Shown here in pieces: positions 8,176 to 17,556 of a stretch of 62,577 nt of DNA (position 1 is its first letter; each line of letters begins with the position of its first letter). The DNA is from Gammaproteobacteria bacterium (lineage in GTDB: Bacteria; Pseudomonadota; Gammaproteobacteria; Nitrococcales; Nitrococcaceae): NCBI GenBank assembly GCA_030433275.1, contig JAUILK010000017.1:1-62577 (forward strand), written 5' to 3'. The position numbers were made by a program, and so were the translations under genes. The notes under the pieces were generated by a model that was not told the DNA's origin, searched no databases, and saw nothing but the letters and a program-made list of their open reading frames with translations.

Positions 8176-9228
8176 TCACTCCGGGTCGTATCCGATGTGG
8201 AAGAGCCCGTAGCCCGGTAACACGAATTGCGGCACCGCCATACCGATGATCCGCCCGTTACGTGGGGAGCGGATCTCAACTCGAGCCTCGGTCACCGGAT
8301 CGGTAACCACGCCGAGCAAGTCGCCTTTGCGCACCCGGGCGCCGAGCTCGCGTTCGGGGAAGAAGATGCCGACGGAATTCCCGCCGCGGACCCAGCTGGT
8401 TTTCCGATAGACCTCGGACGACTCTCGCTCGCTCTTCGCCTCGATCATCTTCAGTCCGGCCATCACGTTGCGCACGCCGGTGACGCCCTGCTCGATCACA
8501 CCCGCCTCGAATCGAAGCGGCTCGCCTGCTTCATAGATCACGGCGGGGACACCGGCGTCGAGCACAGATCGCCGCAGACTCCCCGACGGCCCCACACCGT
8601 GCAGAACGATGCCGACGCCAAAGCTGCGGGCGAGCGCAAGCGCGGGGGCCGATTCGAGGTCGGTGCGGATCTGGGGAAGGTTCGTGCGGCTGCCCGATCC
8701 GGTGTGGAGATCGAGCACGGCGTTGCAGTGCTGCAGTACGCCCTGGAAGAGGTGGTATGCGATTCGAGCGGCGAGGCTCCCGTCCGGATCGCCCGGAAAG
8801 CCGCGGTTCAAATCGCGGCGATCCGGCAGATAGCGCTGGCCGTTTCTCAGCCCCGCCATGTTGACGGCGGGCGAGGCGATCAGCGTGCCGGAGAGCTCTT
8901 CGGGCTTCGTTTCCGCGTAGATCCGATGTGCGATCTCGACACCGTTCAACTCGTCACCGTGGACGCCGGCGATGACGCACAGGGTCGGGCCGGGTCGGGT
9001 CCCGCGCGTCACTACGACGAGCGCATCGAGTGTACGGCCGCTCGCGCCGACTGTGTTTGCGAGGTCGACCCAGAATCGGGCTGTCTCGCCGGGTGCAACG
9101 GTGTGTCCCGCGATTTCGAGTGGTGCCCACTCGTCTTTCGGCGCCGTGAGTCCGGCTCCCGCAGTACCCGCAGCAAGGCAGAGGACGAGATGGAAGACTT
9201 TTTCGGTGCGCTTCACGTGTCGACGCAT
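8176..9228 (-). CDS. Exported succinylglutamate desuccinylase/aspartoacylase-family zinc hydrolase
   Basis: The 350-residue product is an M14-like zinc amidohydrolase. VIAGVHGDELNGVE near residue 85 gives the Zn-binding His-Xaa2-Glu and LDLHTGSG near 170 the third ligand; NRGFPGDPDG is the conserved substrate-site Arg/Asn region. A hydrophobic stretch VFHLVLCLAAGTAGAG after a basic start (MRRHVKRTEK) looks like a signal peptide, so the enzyme probably acts in the periplasm, unlike AstE. The start at 9228 is chosen to expose that signal; the frame is open 25 codons further up. The C-terminal part resembles a lipoyl-like beta barrel seen in this subfamily. The substrate is unknown. Confidence 0.75.
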   Translation of the reverse strand: MRRHVKRTEKVFHLVLCLAAGTAGAGLTAPKDEWAPLEIAGHTVAPGETARFWVDLANTVGASGRTLDALVVVTRGTRPGPTLCVIAGVHGDELNGVEIAHRIYAETKPEELSGTLIASPAVNMAGLRNGQRYLPDRRDLNRGFPGDPDGSLAARIAYHLFQGVLQHCNAVLDLHTGSGSRTNLPQIRTDLESAPALALARSFGVGIVLHGVGPSGSLRRSVLDAGVPAVIYEAGEPLRFEAGVIEQGVTGVRNVMAGLKMIEAKSERESSEVYRKTSWVRGGNSVGIFFPERELGARVRKGDLLGVVTDPVTEARVEIRSPRNGRIIGMAVPQFVLPGYGLFHIGYDPE

Positions 9229-10017
9229 GCGCTCACGCCGCTGTGTGCGTATCGCCGGTCGACCGTCGAAACACCGCCCGACGAACCATCTCAGGCAGGA
9301 CATATGAGTGGAGTCTCCCTAGCACTGGCCAATGGTAGGGCATCAGTCTGCCCACCGCGCCGCCGTCAGCCGACCGCAGGCGGAATCAACGCGCCGGCTT
9401 CGTCGTCGACACCGAGCGCCGGCGCCGTGCTCGGGATATCGTAACCGTTCATCCGGAGCACGAGATGGGTACCGCGCTCGCGAAGCGCTCGTCCCAATCA
9501 GCGAACAGACAGTATAAACGGCCTTTTCGGCCGCCGGCAGTCTCATCAAATCGGCATCGGGACACACGGTCGGTGGTTGCTCCGATTCGTCAATCGGCTC
9601 GGTAGAGCCTCATGGCGCCCACTGCCTGGGTTTTATCTGTTTCCAGTGGTCTGCACCTGCAGTGGGCCAGCGCCCCACACGGCGGCGTCCGAGACGCTCG
9701 AAGGGGTTCTCGCCGATGCTCGACGTTGCCGGTAGGAGACTCGGCATGCGCCGCTCCGCTCGCAAGGGATGAATTGCGGCCGCAATGAGCGCAGCCAGCC
9801 GGGGATAGACGCCTCAAGCCGTAGCAAACAACCGGTTGCGGTCCAATGATGGAGGTGTGGAGTCCAGCGTAAACTGCCTTGTTGCAATGCCGCACGTTCA
9901 GCCGTCATGGGTTCAGGGTGCCAACCTAAGAGCAATCCTGAAATTGCGAGCTATGCTGCTAGGCTTAGTGTTGATCGCTGCTTCTTAGGCTCCGCGGAAA
10001 AAGACGAGGTCAGAGCA
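9229..10017. other. Gene-poor stretch before fccA
   Basis: Nearly 800 bases without a supportable gene. The longest open frames (about 70-100 codons, both strands) have low-complexity Arg/Ala/Ser composition and no ribosome sites, and two of them overlap each other on the same strand. The end of the stretch must carry the fccAB promoter. No repeat or RNA gene was seen. Confidence 0.5.
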
Positions 10018-10596
10018 ATGAAGAAAAAGCTGTTTGCCGTCGTATTTTGTTTTTTCTTTTGCGGTATGGCTTGGGCCGCCAGCAATGAAGCTCAATCGCT
10101 GAGCGTGCCCTGCGCAGGTTGCCACGGCAGCGAGGGTGCTAGTAAAGGAGAGATACCCGTCATCGGTGGTCTGTCGAAGGTCTACCTTGAGGCCACCATG
10201 AAGAACTACAAAAATGAGGTGCGCTATTCGACCGTGATGACGCGCATTGCCCAGGGCTACTCGGATCAACAGATAGCTGCCATTGGCGAGTACTTTAGCA
10301 ATCAGCCCTGGATACCGGGCTCGCAGGAGATCAACGCGAGCATGGCTAAAAGGGGCGAGAAGCTTCATATGGAGAAAGGGTGTGCGGGCTGTCACGGTGC
10401 CGTCGGCATAAGCTCCATAGCAACCGTGCCTCGTTTGGCCGGTCAGTATGCGCGCTATCTGTTCTATCAAATGGCGGACTATCAGGACCCCGACAAGCCG
10501 ATTTCGGCTGCTGCCCGACCAATGCGTGGGATGCTGGCTGGGTTGAGCGACGACGACCTCGAGGCCTTGGCTCACTTCTACGCTAGCCAGAAATAG
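10018..10596 (+). CDS. fccA: Sulfide dehydrogenase diheme cytochrome c subunit
   Basis: Electron-accepting subunit of flavocytochrome c sulfide dehydrogenase. The 192-residue precursor has a clear signal peptide (KKKLFAVVFCFFFCGMAWA) and two CXXCH haem sites, CAGCHGSEG near residue 34 and CAGCHGAVG near 121, with a duplicated cytochrome fold between. The usual Met axial ligands are plausible at MTRIAQGYSD and RPMRGMLAGLSDDD. The start at 10018 has GAGG 8 nt upstream. fccB follows after 19 nt, so both subunits are co-expressed and assemble in the periplasm. Confidence 0.92.
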   Translation: MKKKLFAVVFCFFFCGMAWAASNEAQSLSVPCAGCHGSEGASKGEIPVIGGLSKVYLEATMKNYKNEVRYSTVMTRIAQGYSDQQIAAIGEYFSNQPWIPGSQEINASMAKRGEKLHMEKGCAGCHGAVGISSIATVPRLAGQYARYLFYQMADYQDPDKPISAAARPMRGMLAGLSDDDLEALAHFYASQK

Positions 10597-10615
10597 CCAA
10601 TTGGGAGGTGGAGGT

Positions 10616-11899
10616 ATGCGGAGAATCAGCCGTCGGGATTTCGTCAAGGCTGTGGGTCTAACCTCTGTCGCAGGGGCGATAGGGTTGCCTATGATCAGCC
10701 GCTCGGCTGGGTCAACGGCCCAGATAGTCGTGGTCGGTGGTGGTTACGGGGGCGCTACCGCTGCCAAATATCTTAAGAGGTACGTACCGAATAGCGATGT
10801 GGTTCTGATCGAGAAGAACACAGATTACTACTCTTGCGTGTTCAGCAACGAGGTGCTTAGCGGCGAGAGCAGTATGGAGAGCATCAAGTTCACCTATGAA
10901 GGCTTGGCCAAGCGGACAATCAACGTAGTTCATGCGTTGGCTACGGAGATAGATCCCAACAAAAAACAAGTCAAGACTTCTATGGGTAAGGCTTTTAATT
11001 ACGATTACTGCGTCCTCTCGCCCGGTGTATCGTTTAACTGGGGTGTTATCGAGGGCTATGACGAGGCCGCTGCGGAGAAGATGCCTCATGCCTGGAAAGC
11101 TGGACCGCAGACCGTGCTTTTGCGCAAGCAGCTGGAGTCTATGAAAGACGGGGGCGTGGTTATGATCGTCGCTCCGCCCAATCCCTATCGCTGCCCCGCG
11201 GGGCCCTACGAGCGGGCCGCCCAGATCGCCCACTACCTCAAGTACCACAAGCCCAGGGGCAAGGTCATTATCATGGACTCAAAGCACACGTTTACTAAGC
11301 AGACGCTGTTCATGGACGGCTATAAAAAGCACTATGGGGATATGATCGAATGGCGCTCGCCTGTTGATGGTGGGAAAGTCATTGGTGTAGACGTTGATGC
11401 TGGCACACTTATAACCGATTCCGATGAGTACAAGCCTGCGGTGGCCAATGTCATCCCGCCGCAGCGGGCTGGTGAGCTGGCCCTAAAGGTAGATCTGGCG
11501 GATGACTCAGGCTGGTGCCCGGTGGATCAGCGCACGTTCGAATCCAAGAAATATGACGACATTTTCGTCATCGGCGATGCGGCCGATGCGGGGGAGATGG
11601 GAAAGTCGGGTTACGGGGCGAGTTCCCATGCCAAAATTTGTGCGGCAGCCATTGCCGCCCGGATCACCGGTATCGAGCAGCCGGAGCCTTCCTACCTGAA
11701 TACTTGCTATAGTCTGATCACGCCAGAGCACGCCATATCGGTAGCAATGGTATACAAACTCAACGATAAGGGTACTATCGTCGGCGTCGAGGGAGCTGGT
11801 GGGACCTCGCCGAGGTACGCACCGGAATGGGTCCGCGAGCGAGAGGCGAACTACGCCCGAGGCTGGTTTAAGAACATGACCTCCGATGCGTTCGGCTAA
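10616..11899 (+). CDS. fccB: Sulfide dehydrogenase flavoprotein subunit
   Basis: Oxidises sulfide to sulfur in the periplasm and passes electrons to FccA. The 427-residue precursor has a Tat signal (RRISRRDFVKAVG), an FAD-binding motif VVVGGGYGGATAAKYL near residue 38, YYSCVFSNEVLSG with the Cys that holds FAD covalently in this family, and the disulfide cysteines in YRCPAGPYERA and NTCYSLITPEH. Starting at ATG 10616 puts GGGAGGTGGAGG directly upstream. This is strong evidence for reduced-sulfur oxidation by the host. Confidence 0.93.
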   Translation: MRRISRRDFVKAVGLTSVAGAIGLPMISRSAGSTAQIVVVGGGYGGATAAKYLKRYVPNSDVVLIEKNTDYYSCVFSNEVLSGESSMESIKFTYEGLAKRTINVVHALATEIDPNKKQVKTSMGKAFNYDYCVLSPGVSFNWGVIEGYDEAAAEKMPHAWKAGPQTVLLRKQLESMKDGGVVMIVAPPNPYRCPAGPYERAAQIAHYLKYHKPRGKVIIMDSKHTFTKQTLFMDGYKKHYGDMIEWRSPVDGGKVIGVDVDAGTLITDSDEYKPAVANVIPPQRAGELALKVDLADDSGWCPVDQRTFESKKYDDIFVIGDAADAGEMGKSGYGASSHAKICAAAIAARITGIEQPEPSYLNTCYSLITPEHAISVAMVYKLNDKGTIVGVEGAGGTSPRYAPEWVREREANYARGWFKNMTSDAFG

Positions 11900-12289
11900 C
11901 CATAGATTGGGTACGGACTCTGGGTGTCGAACATTGCCCGGTGCGTCACAGGACCGTGGCGGGCTGGTCCAAAAATTACATAGTCGTCTCTGAAAAACGC
12001 CTAACGCGTTGATCGGCTCGTGCGTATAGCATTCCATGGCATTCTGGAATTGCCAGCTTTTGGTGAGCTGGGTGCAGGTTTCCCTGCAACTGTGGAAGGT
12101 GGTCCATAGGGTTTCGCGCTCTTCGATCTGAGTGACACCATGAATCCAGTTTTGGAGGCTCGCTTGCAGCATAAATGCTGCAAGCGCCCTCAGATCGAAC
12201 ACCGCGAAAGCCTTTCAGTCCGCTGCAAGTCGGTGAAGTATGCGCCATTCGACACGTACCACGGTTTGTTGCCAACATCTTCTGCGACG
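11900..12289. other. Degraded sequence after fccB
   Basis: About 390 bases with overlapping open frames in all three minus frames (for example 11507-12202) but no recognisable domain. The minus translation just beyond the antitoxin relic (LQNWIHGVTQIEERETLW and onward) has a protein-like composition and could be decayed transposase or toxin sequence; I cannot assign it. Confidence 0.35.
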
Positions 12290-12504
12290 AGGCAGTATGC
12301 AACGTCCGCCAGGTGGGGGCCGCGCGCCCACACTCTAGGCATGCTACGACACCCTGTGTGGTGCCCATGCGGCGGGCCGCTTCGGCCTGCGTAAGGCCGG
12401 CTCGGCTGCGTGTCGCGATCAGCTTGCCGGGCAAGGTGTTCGTATTTCGCCCGGAACGCCGGGTTCCGCATCCAGCGCTTTTTCAGTTCAGCGGGGCTCG
12501 TCAT
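12290..12504 (-). pseudogene. Frameshifted XRE-family antitoxin-like regulator
   Basis: The frame starting at ATG 12504 reads MTSPAELKKRWMRNPAFR, like the start of HigA-type antitoxins. A few codons after KYEHLARQ the matching sequence moves to another minus frame, where KLIATRSRAGLTQAEAARRM and GTTQGVVACLECGRAAPTW form a helix-turn-helix; this second part again loses similarity after about WRTL. One frameshift splits the domain and the C-terminus is lost. No intact toxin partner is visible nearby. GAGG lies 8 nt before the ATG, so this was once a real gene. Confidence 0.65.
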
Positions 12505-12798
12505 GTCAGCACCTCTCGCGCCCGGCAGAACGCCAATTCAAATGCCGCCTTGGCCGCCATCGGCTTGCGGGCTCCACCATGTGGGTGGTTAGGCAAGCTG
12601 CTTGGGCATGTTTCGCCGGTGCTACTGTGTAGAGGAATCTCGTGAAAGTGACAGGGGGATGCCTTAAAAACTTCTGAGATGCATAGTCAGTCAGGGTTTG
12701 TCAGTCAGTTGTTTTGGATATCGAAGGATTGGCAAGGAGGTTAAATATCGGCGGTTCGAATCTTCTCCTCCCATAAAAGCGATGATTATGGCGGTACC
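12505..12798. other. Intergenic stretch with short repeats
   Basis: No gene seen. It contains GTCAGTCAG twice near 12684-12710, a GGAGG (near 12737) to CCTCC (near 12771) inverted pair, and a TTCGAATC stretch near 12759 that resembles a tRNA T-loop without a complete cloverleaf. Confidence 0.35.
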
Positions 12799-14130
12799 TC
12801 AACCGAGGACGGCGAGCGCAAGGCGCGCGGTGCCGGCGGCCGCCTGCTCGGCGGCGGCCGACCGCATCGAAACGCCCAGGATCCGCGCTCGGATCGCCGT
12901 CCAGGCGGCATTTCGCGCGCCCCCGCCGACGCTGCGGACGGTGAGCAGTGCCGGGCCGCCGAGCTCCGTCAGCCGCCGGTAGCCGAGCGCCTCCACCCGT
13001 GCGATGCCTTGCAGCAGTCCATGCAGGAACGCGGCATCATCATTCGGGCGCGGAGCCATGCGCGGTGCGAGCGTCGGATCGGCGATCGGGAACCGCTCGC
13101 CTGGCCGCAGCAATGGGTAATAGTCCAGCGGGCTTTCGATCGCCGGATCGATGGCCGAGCTGAGACGCGCCAGCACCGCCGGGTCGAAATGCGCCGCCAG
13201 TACTGCACCGCCGACGTTCGAGGCGCCGCCCGCGAGCCAGCGATCGCCGAGTCGGTGGCTGTAGATGCCGAATTGCGGCGCAAAGAGCGGCACATCGGAG
13301 AGTTGCTTCAGCGTGAGCGTAGTGCCGAGCGAGGTCACCCCTTCGCCCGTCTCGGCCGCGCCGGTAGCGAGGAAGGCGGCGCAGCCGTCGGTGGTGCCGG
13401 CGACAACGACGGTCCGGCGCGGCAAGCCGAGTGAATCGGCGACATCGGGCAGGATCGTTCCGAGCGGCGTTCCGGGCGGGTGGACGGCAGGCAGCCGTGC
13501 CGGATCGGCACCGAGTCGGGAAAGAAACTCGGGCCAGCGTCGCAAAATCGGATCGTAGCCGGTCTTGAGCGCGTTGTTCTCGTCCGTGGCGTCGAAGCGG
13601 CCGGTGAACCGCCCGGCGATCCAGTCCGCCTGGTGCAGCATCCGCGCGAGCCGGGGAAGATGCTGCAGGTGCAGGAGCTTGGCGAGCGGCGAGGTTTCGC
13701 CGTGCGCGGCGCTAGTGGCCGGCAGGATGTTCGCCAGAGAGGCCACGTCTGTGGGGTCGGCCGGATCGTTGTAGAGACTAGCCGGGCCGAGCGGCCTCCC
13801 GGCCGCATCCACCGGCAGCACCGTCCCCGATGTGCCGTCAATTGCGAGGGCGCGCACGGCGCTTAGGTTCGCCTGCCCGTGCAGCGCGGCGAGCGCCTGG
13901 GCAACGGCGTCCCACCATGCCGTGGGATCGCGGTTCCGGGCGGGCGCGATCGGGGCTGCCACGGTCGCGAGCACCGCCGCCTCGGGATCGACGAGCGCGG
14001 CGCGGGCGCCTCCGGTGCCGAGATCGATTCCGATCGCGACGCCGCTTACCGACGTATGGCGGCGGTCAGTTTGCGGTGCGTCGCGTTCCGATTCACTGGC
14101 CCTGAGATGGCACGTTACAGCTTGGTCCAT
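12799..14130 (-). CDS. FGGY-family pentulose kinase, probably D-ribulose kinase
   Basis: Phosphorylates a ketopentose with ATP. The 443-residue protein has the N-terminal phosphate-1 motif GIDLGTGGARAALV near residue 33, LAIDGTSGTVLPVD near 93 with the catalytic Asp region, the adenosine-site GTTDGCAAF near 245, and SVGGGARNAAW near 405. The stretch HQADWIAGRFTG and DENNALKTGYDP resembles the plant/cyanobacterial xylulokinase-1-like group (D-ribulose kinases) more than E. coli XylB; that match is from memory. The ATG at 14130 leaves a longer N-terminus than usual (about 30 residues) but no alternative start codon lies closer. It is a single gene with no sugar transporter or isomerase beside it. 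Confidence 0.75.
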   Translation of the reverse strand: MDQAVTCHLRASESERDAPQTDRRHTSVSGVAIGIDLGTGGARAALVDPEAAVLATVAAPIAPARNRDPTAWWDAVAQALAALHGQANLSAVRALAIDGTSGTVLPVDAAGRPLGPASLYNDPADPTDVASLANILPATSAAHGETSPLAKLLHLQHLPRLARMLHQADWIAGRFTGRFDATDENNALKTGYDPILRRWPEFLSRLGADPARLPAVHPPGTPLGTILPDVADSLGLPRRTVVVAGTTDGCAAFLATGAAETGEGVTSLGTTLTLKQLSDVPLFAPQFGIYSHRLGDRWLAGGASNVGGAVLAAHFDPAVLARLSSAIDPAIESPLDYYPLLRPGERFPIADPTLAPRMAPRPNDDAAFLHGLLQGIARVEALGYRRLTELGGPALLTVRSVGGGARNAAWTAIRARILGVSMRSAAAEQAAAGTARLALAVLG

Positions 14131-14520
14131 GATTCGATCGCTCTAATATCCATCAGACTGGCTGCGTTCGAGTCCGAATCGATTCCAAATGCTAAAACGA
14201 TAATAATAGGATTTGTGATTGGGGTGGTTAGTGATCGGAGGTGGTTATAGGGACTGGAGTGGCGCTACGCTGAAAGGTCTGGAGTGACCACCGGAGCCTG
14301 CTTTCGGCTGCTCGCGGCGTAGCGTTTAAGTAAGCCCTTGGTAGTGCCTGAGGCGCTTGTGCGGTCATCGTCAGCCACGGTGGGTATCGCCACCGGCAAG
14401 GCTGAAGGGGTTGGTCACAGTATCCAGGTGCTTTTACCAGGGTCAATCTTTGTGTCAGTTGCGAAGACGGTTCATTGTCCGGGCATTTTCTGTTTTTCAT
14501 GAAAATGCTCGGGTTCCATT
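14131..14520. promoter_or_regulatory. Divergent intergenic region with a strong hairpin at 14479-14512
   Basis: No gene seen in these 390 bases between the divergent kinase and GGDEF-EAL genes. The most notable structure is a hairpin: CCGGGCATTTTC (14479-14490) pairs with GAAAATGCTCGG (14501-14512), 12 bp with one G-T pair and a 10-nt loop TGTTTTTCAT. It sits 8 nt before the first possible start of the next gene, so it may act in the leader RNA or be an operator, and it argues for a more downstream start. Confidence 0.5.
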
Positions 14521-17463
14521 GTGACCGTGAAGTGCTTTTCCGCACTGGCTGATATGTCAGGGTGGCCGCGGCACAAGGAAGAGTTAACCTGGCTGCTCTC
14601 GATGGAACGTAGCCATAAGCTAATGGATGGCGCCGAGAGCTTGGACATAGGCACGCAGCGTGCGTTTGCAGCGGTAAACTTGATTCTGGTCGGGTTGGGC
14701 GCAGCTGTGATGGCCGGTTGGTATCTGGAATTGCCGGCCGTTGTCCGGGTGGCCCCGTCCTTCGTTCCGATGCAGTTCAATACTGCATTGGGGATTGTCA
14801 TCGCCGGGCTCGGCCTGCTTGCCGGAGTCTTTCGTAAGCAAGGGCTTGGTATGGCCACCGCCACGGTGGTTTTTTCCCTTGGTCTAGCCAGCCTCATCGA
14901 AGATGTAACCGGCGCCCGGCTGGGAATAGATACCCTTTTTCTTCATCAGTTCCTCACGGAGATGAGTGTTTCTCCGGGGCGCCCTTCGCCCAACTCGTCT
15001 ATTGCTTTTATCGCGCTTGGGGCAGGTATTTTTCTAGTTGCCTTGGGTTTTTGCCAGCGTTGGATTTTCTGGGCAACCGGACTTCTGGGCAGTGCAACGG
15101 CCACCATGGGGGCTGTATCCCTATTGGGGTATCTTACAGGGGTGGAGGCCGCCTTTCGGCTGGTCAGCCAAACGGGGGGCATGGCCCTTCCTGCGGCGTT
15201 GGCGTTTGTGGTGGCTGGTGGCAGCCTCTCCGGATTTGTCGCTCAGACGGCACGACTTGGGATGCCGGATCGGCAGATCGACTGGGCACCGTGGGCGGCC
15301 GCATTATCCGTGTTGGTTGCCGCGGTTTTCCTCTGGAGTGGGTTGCGAGCGAACGAGACGGAATATTTCAAACGACAGTTGACCGCCGAAGTGTATTTTC
15401 TACGCCAAGGAATCGCCGCTCCGATCCGGGAAGACCTTGAGGCATTGCAGCGCATGGCGTCGCGCTTGGAGAGCGCAGGTGTGCCCCCGGGCGCCGAATG
15501 GGAAGCGGATGCGCGACGGTATCTTGAGACCGATCCCTACTATGCCTTGCTATGGGTCGATAAGGATTTTGTCATCGGATCCGCAATTTCTCTAGCGCGC
15601 TTGGACCGTTGGCACACGCTGCGTTTGCCAGCTGTCAACGACAAATCGAACGGTCCGCTCGTGGAGCTCGGCGGTAGAAAACTTTTTCGCTCCTCGGTGA
15701 TCACGGTGCCCGAAAGGGGGGCTGGCTTTTATGTGTTTATGCCGATCCGCCAGGGTCAGGGTGTGGCAGGTTATCTCGTCGCCCTTGTCGACCTTGATGC
15801 CGTACTCCTGCCGCTGCTGGAGGAGTATTTGCAGCGCGGGTATGGGTTCGAGCTGTTCGAAAACGGTAATAGGGTGGCTTTGAACGGCGTTGTAGAACCG
15901 TTCGCCGCATGGCGTTCCATCGATTATGAGGGTGCGATCCGTGTCGCCGGTAAGGACTGGCGGTTGTCTTTGTACAGAATGCGCAAGGGGGTGGCCGCTA
16001 CCCGAACGGCTTTGCCGGAGACGGTTCTCATTCTCGGATTGGTGCTTGCGGTGCTGCTCGGTATAGTGCTGCGCAGTCGGCAGCTTTTGGCGATGCGGGC
16101 CAACGATTTGACGCGTTCGAAACAAGGGCTTGAGGAAGAGGTCGTCCAGCGCAGCGAGGAGCTCGCTTATCTTGCTACTCACGACGCGCTGACCGAGTTG
16201 CCGAACCGGATGCTGTTCAGTGAGCATCTGCGCCAAGCGCTGGTTGAAGCGGATCGCCAGGCACGCTGTTTGGCGGTTATCTGTCTCGCGATCGATCACT
16301 TTCAGGAAGTCAATAATAGCCTGGGGCATGTTGCCGGCGACGATTTGCTGCGCGCGTTCTCGCGCCGCGTGGTGCAGTGCCTGCGCCGCAGCGATGTGCT
16401 CGCACGGCTTGGGGGAGATGAGTTCGTCATCCTGTGCCCGGAGATAGCCACCGTCGACTTCGCGATTGGTATTGCGGAAAAGATTCTGGGCACGATGGAG
16501 GAAGGCTTCCGTGCGGGTTCGAGAGAGGTCGTCGTGACGACCAGCATAGGGGTGGCGCCGTATCCGGAATCCGGCAAAACCGCCGAAGTGTTGGTAAAAA
16601 ACGCCGACGCGGCGATGCGCCAAGCCAAGGCGGCCGGGCGGAATACCTATGTATTGTATGGACCAGAGTTGGGAAACACGGCGCTTGCCAGGGTCGAGCT
16701 GCGGCGCGCATTGCGGTATGCCATACGTAACGGTGAGCTGAAGGTATATTATCAACCGCAGGTGGCGTTAGCGGATGGCCGTATCGTGGCGGCCGAAGCT
16801 TTGGTGCGCTGGGAGCGGCCAGGACACGGCCTAGTGCAGCCGAACAGTTTCATTCCGTTGGCCGAGGAGAGTGATCTGATCGTGCAGATCGACAGCGAAG
16901 TTCTGCGTTGCGTGGCTGCCGATCTCCAAAGCTGGAGTGGCAGCACTCTGGCGCTGCCGTGGATCAGTGTCAACGTTTCGGCTCGGCAGTTGTATAGAGG
17001 CCGGTTGCTGGACGACTTCCGTGAAGTGCTTGACCGCTATCCTGCAGCGCGCTGGCGGCTGGAGGTGGAGTTGACCGAGCGGCTGTTGGTCGACGCTGTA
17101 CCGCAGAATCGCCGCGTATTGGATGCGTTGGTGGATCTAGGCGTAACATTTGCTATCGACGATTTCGGTACCGGGTATTCCAGCTTTAGCTATTTCCGCG
17201 ATTTTCCCATCCACACTCTCAAAATCGACCGCAGCTTCACTCAACAGTTAGCGGAGGAAGCCGCTGATGCACGGATCACGCTGGCGATAATCGGGCTGGC
17301 GAAAACCTTCGACATTGAGGTCGTGGCCGAAGGCGTCGAGCTTCCAGCACAACAGATGTTTCTCTATCAGCACGGGTGTACACGGGCGCAAGGTTGGTTA
17401 TTCGGCAGACCCATGCCGGCCGACCAGTTCATTGCCCATTGGGGTAAAGCACAAGCGGGCTGA
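14521..17463 (+). CDS. Membrane GGDEF-EAL protein (c-di-GMP turnover)
   Basis: The product is up to 980 residues. Residues about 45-280 hold seven or so hydrophobic segments (MASE-like), followed by an extracytoplasmic sensory region (about 290-500, Cache/CHASE-like), a last membrane segment near 505-525, a short coiled coil (LTRSKQGLEEEVVQRSEEL), a GGDEF domain with intact RLGGDEFVIL near 635, and an EAL domain with AAEALVRWERPG near 755 and DDFGTGYSS near 880. Both catalytic motifs are intact, so either synthesis or hydrolysis of c-di-GMP is possible. The start is uncertain: GTG 14521 has no ribosome site and is overhung by a hairpin; ATG at 14602 or 14623 would still keep all membrane segments. 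It ends 93 bp before the CRISPR array and has no obvious link to it. Confidence 0.88.
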   Translation: MTVKCFSALADMSGWPRHKEELTWLLSMERSHKLMDGAESLDIGTQRAFAAVNLILVGLGAAVMAGWYLELPAVVRVAPSFVPMQFNTALGIVIAGLGLLAGVFRKQGLGMATATVVFSLGLASLIEDVTGARLGIDTLFLHQFLTEMSVSPGRPSPNSSIAFIALGAGIFLVALGFCQRWIFWATGLLGSATATMGAVSLLGYLTGVEAAFRLVSQTGGMALPAALAFVVAGGSLSGFVAQTARLGMPDRQIDWAPWAAALSVLVAAVFLWSGLRANETEYFKRQLTAEVYFLRQGIAAPIREDLEALQRMASRLESAGVPPGAEWEADARRYLETDPYYALLWVDKDFVIGSAISLARLDRWHTLRLPAVNDKSNGPLVELGGRKLFRSSVITVPERGAGFYVFMPIRQGQGVAGYLVALVDLDAVLLPLLEEYLQRGYGFELFENGNRVALNGVVEPFAAWRSIDYEGAIRVAGKDWRLSLYRMRKGVAATRTALPETVLILGLVLAVLLGIVLRSRQLLAMRANDLTRSKQGLEEEVVQRSEELAYLATHDALTELPNRMLFSEHLRQALVEADRQARCLAVICLAIDHFQEVNNSLGHVAGDDLLRAFSRRVVQCLRRSDVLARLGGDEFVILCPEIATVDFAIGIAEKILGTMEEGFRAGSREVVVTTSIGVAPYPESGKTAEVLVKNADAAMRQAKAAGRNTYVLYGPELGNTALARVELRRALRYAIRNGELKVYYQPQVALADGRIVAAEALVRWERPGHGLVQPNSFIPLAEESDLIVQIDSEVLRCVAADLQSWSGSTLALPWISVNVSARQLYRGRLLDDFREVLDRYPAARWRLEVELTERLLVDAVPQNRRVLDALVDLGVTFAIDDFGTGYSSFSYFRDFPIHTLKIDRSFTQQLAEEAADARITLAIIGLAKTFDIEVVAEGVELPAQQMFLYQHGCTRAQGWLFGRPMPADQFIAHWGKAQAG

Positions 17464-17556
17464 TTCCTTCTCCCCGTCTTTTCATATGGCAAACGGCCAA
17501 TTCTCCGCATTGTTGCATCGAACGCCGTTTATCGCAGAGAGTTGATTGCCGCAACC

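Noticed and set aside
6971-8179. 402-codon minus-strand open frame opposite mtkA/mtkB
   Set aside because: It is antisense to two well-supported genes; the Arg/His-rich product matches no family. A G+C-rich shadow.
8227-9444. 405-codon plus-strand open frame opposite the M14-type hydrolase
   Set aside because: Shadow of a gene with clear zinc motifs and a signal peptide; no domain of its own.
9590-9935. Two overlapping minus-strand open frames before fccA
   Set aside because: They are two frames of the same bases with no start signal or recognisable domain.
12735-12780. tRNA-like 3' end (TTCGAATC loop followed by CTCCTCCCA)
   Set aside because: The putative T stem does not pair properly and no anticodon or D arm precedes it.
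15592-16755. 387-codon minus-strand open frame opposite the GGDEF-EAL gene
   Set aside because: Antisense shadow; composition unlike a protein and no ribosome site.
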